Shown: one piece after another, positions 63,938 through 64,000 of the stretch
Position numbering within the stretch: the stretch's first letter is position 1
How the letters are laid out: the number at the start of each line of letters is the position of its first letter
Assembly (NCBI GenBank): GCA_024516035.1
Contig: CM044958.1
Span: forward strand, 7,182,362 to 7,246,361
DNA length: 64,000 nt
From: Bactericera cockerelli
Lineage: Eukaryota > Arthropoda > Insecta > Hemiptera > Triozidae
Direction of reading: 5' to 3'
The notes under the pieces: model-generated
The model's database searches: none
What the model saw: the letters and a program-made list of their open reading frames with translations, nothing else
What the model was told of the DNA's origin: nothing
Position numbers and translations under genes: made by a program

Positions 63938-64000
63938 TTACTTAAACTCGCCTTACTAAATTTGTCGTACTTCTGACTCAAGTTACCGACCTCCAGGTTA
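63938..64000 (-). repeat. SINE A, minus strand, cut by window edge
   Basis: 'acttaaactcgccttactaa' and 'gttaccgacctccaggtta'. Confidence 0.85.

Overview
This window looks like AT-rich, gene-poor nuclear DNA from an animal, most likely an arthropod. An insect such as a planthopper-like hemipteran is my guess, but nothing here proves it. The evidence is long non-coding stretches, many (CT)n/(GA)n tracts, at least six dispersed tRNA-derived SINE families, LINE relics, an LTR element, TTAA-type and foldback DNA elements, and no operons or compact ORFs. I find no complete host gene. Most open frames fall in pyrimidine- or purine-rich low-complexity DNA and are not genes. The best host-gene evidence is one possible internal exon at 51202-51346 (minus) with acceptor, donor and consistent phases. 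Three weaker coding candidates lie at 48833-48967, 58866-59059 and 60331-60376.

Layout. 1-19 kb: scattered SINE copies (named A to F here), microsatellites, two perfect hairpins or palindromes, a LINE reverse-transcriptase relic near 10.1 kb and a 71-bp hairpin MITE at 13930. 19.0-19.6 kb: a SINE F copy split by a 281-bp piggyBac-like MITE with TTAA target duplications and five internal palindromes. 22.4-31.1 kb: three copies of an unclassified ~730-bp interspersed element (H), one of which splits a SINE B, plus a 43-bp satellite (25213-25966). 34.7-37.6 kb: a foldback element flanked by TATA whose right arm is interrupted by a compact non-autonomous LTR retrotransposon (36672-37595) with a gag-like ORF; the spacer holds a SINE D with a 24-bp target duplication. 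40.8-41.7 kb: a second foldback flanked by TATA. 42.3-47.4 kb: a 49-bp satellite split by a poly-A retroposon, a 36-bp minisatellite, and an eroded collinear duplicate of this block 3 kb downstream. 48.1-50.3 kb: a third, more diverged foldback. 53.5-54.3 kb and 60.8-61.3 kb: decayed LINE relics. 60-64 kb: further SINEs, including one full-length SINE F with poly-A and a 14-bp target duplication.

The DNA works mainly as a mobile-element graveyard with readable nesting. SINE F precedes the TTAA MITE, SINE B precedes element H, the foldback precedes the LTR element, and SINE A precedes SINE D. SINE letters A-F, G (a three-copy conserved segment) and H are local labels for this window, not database names.
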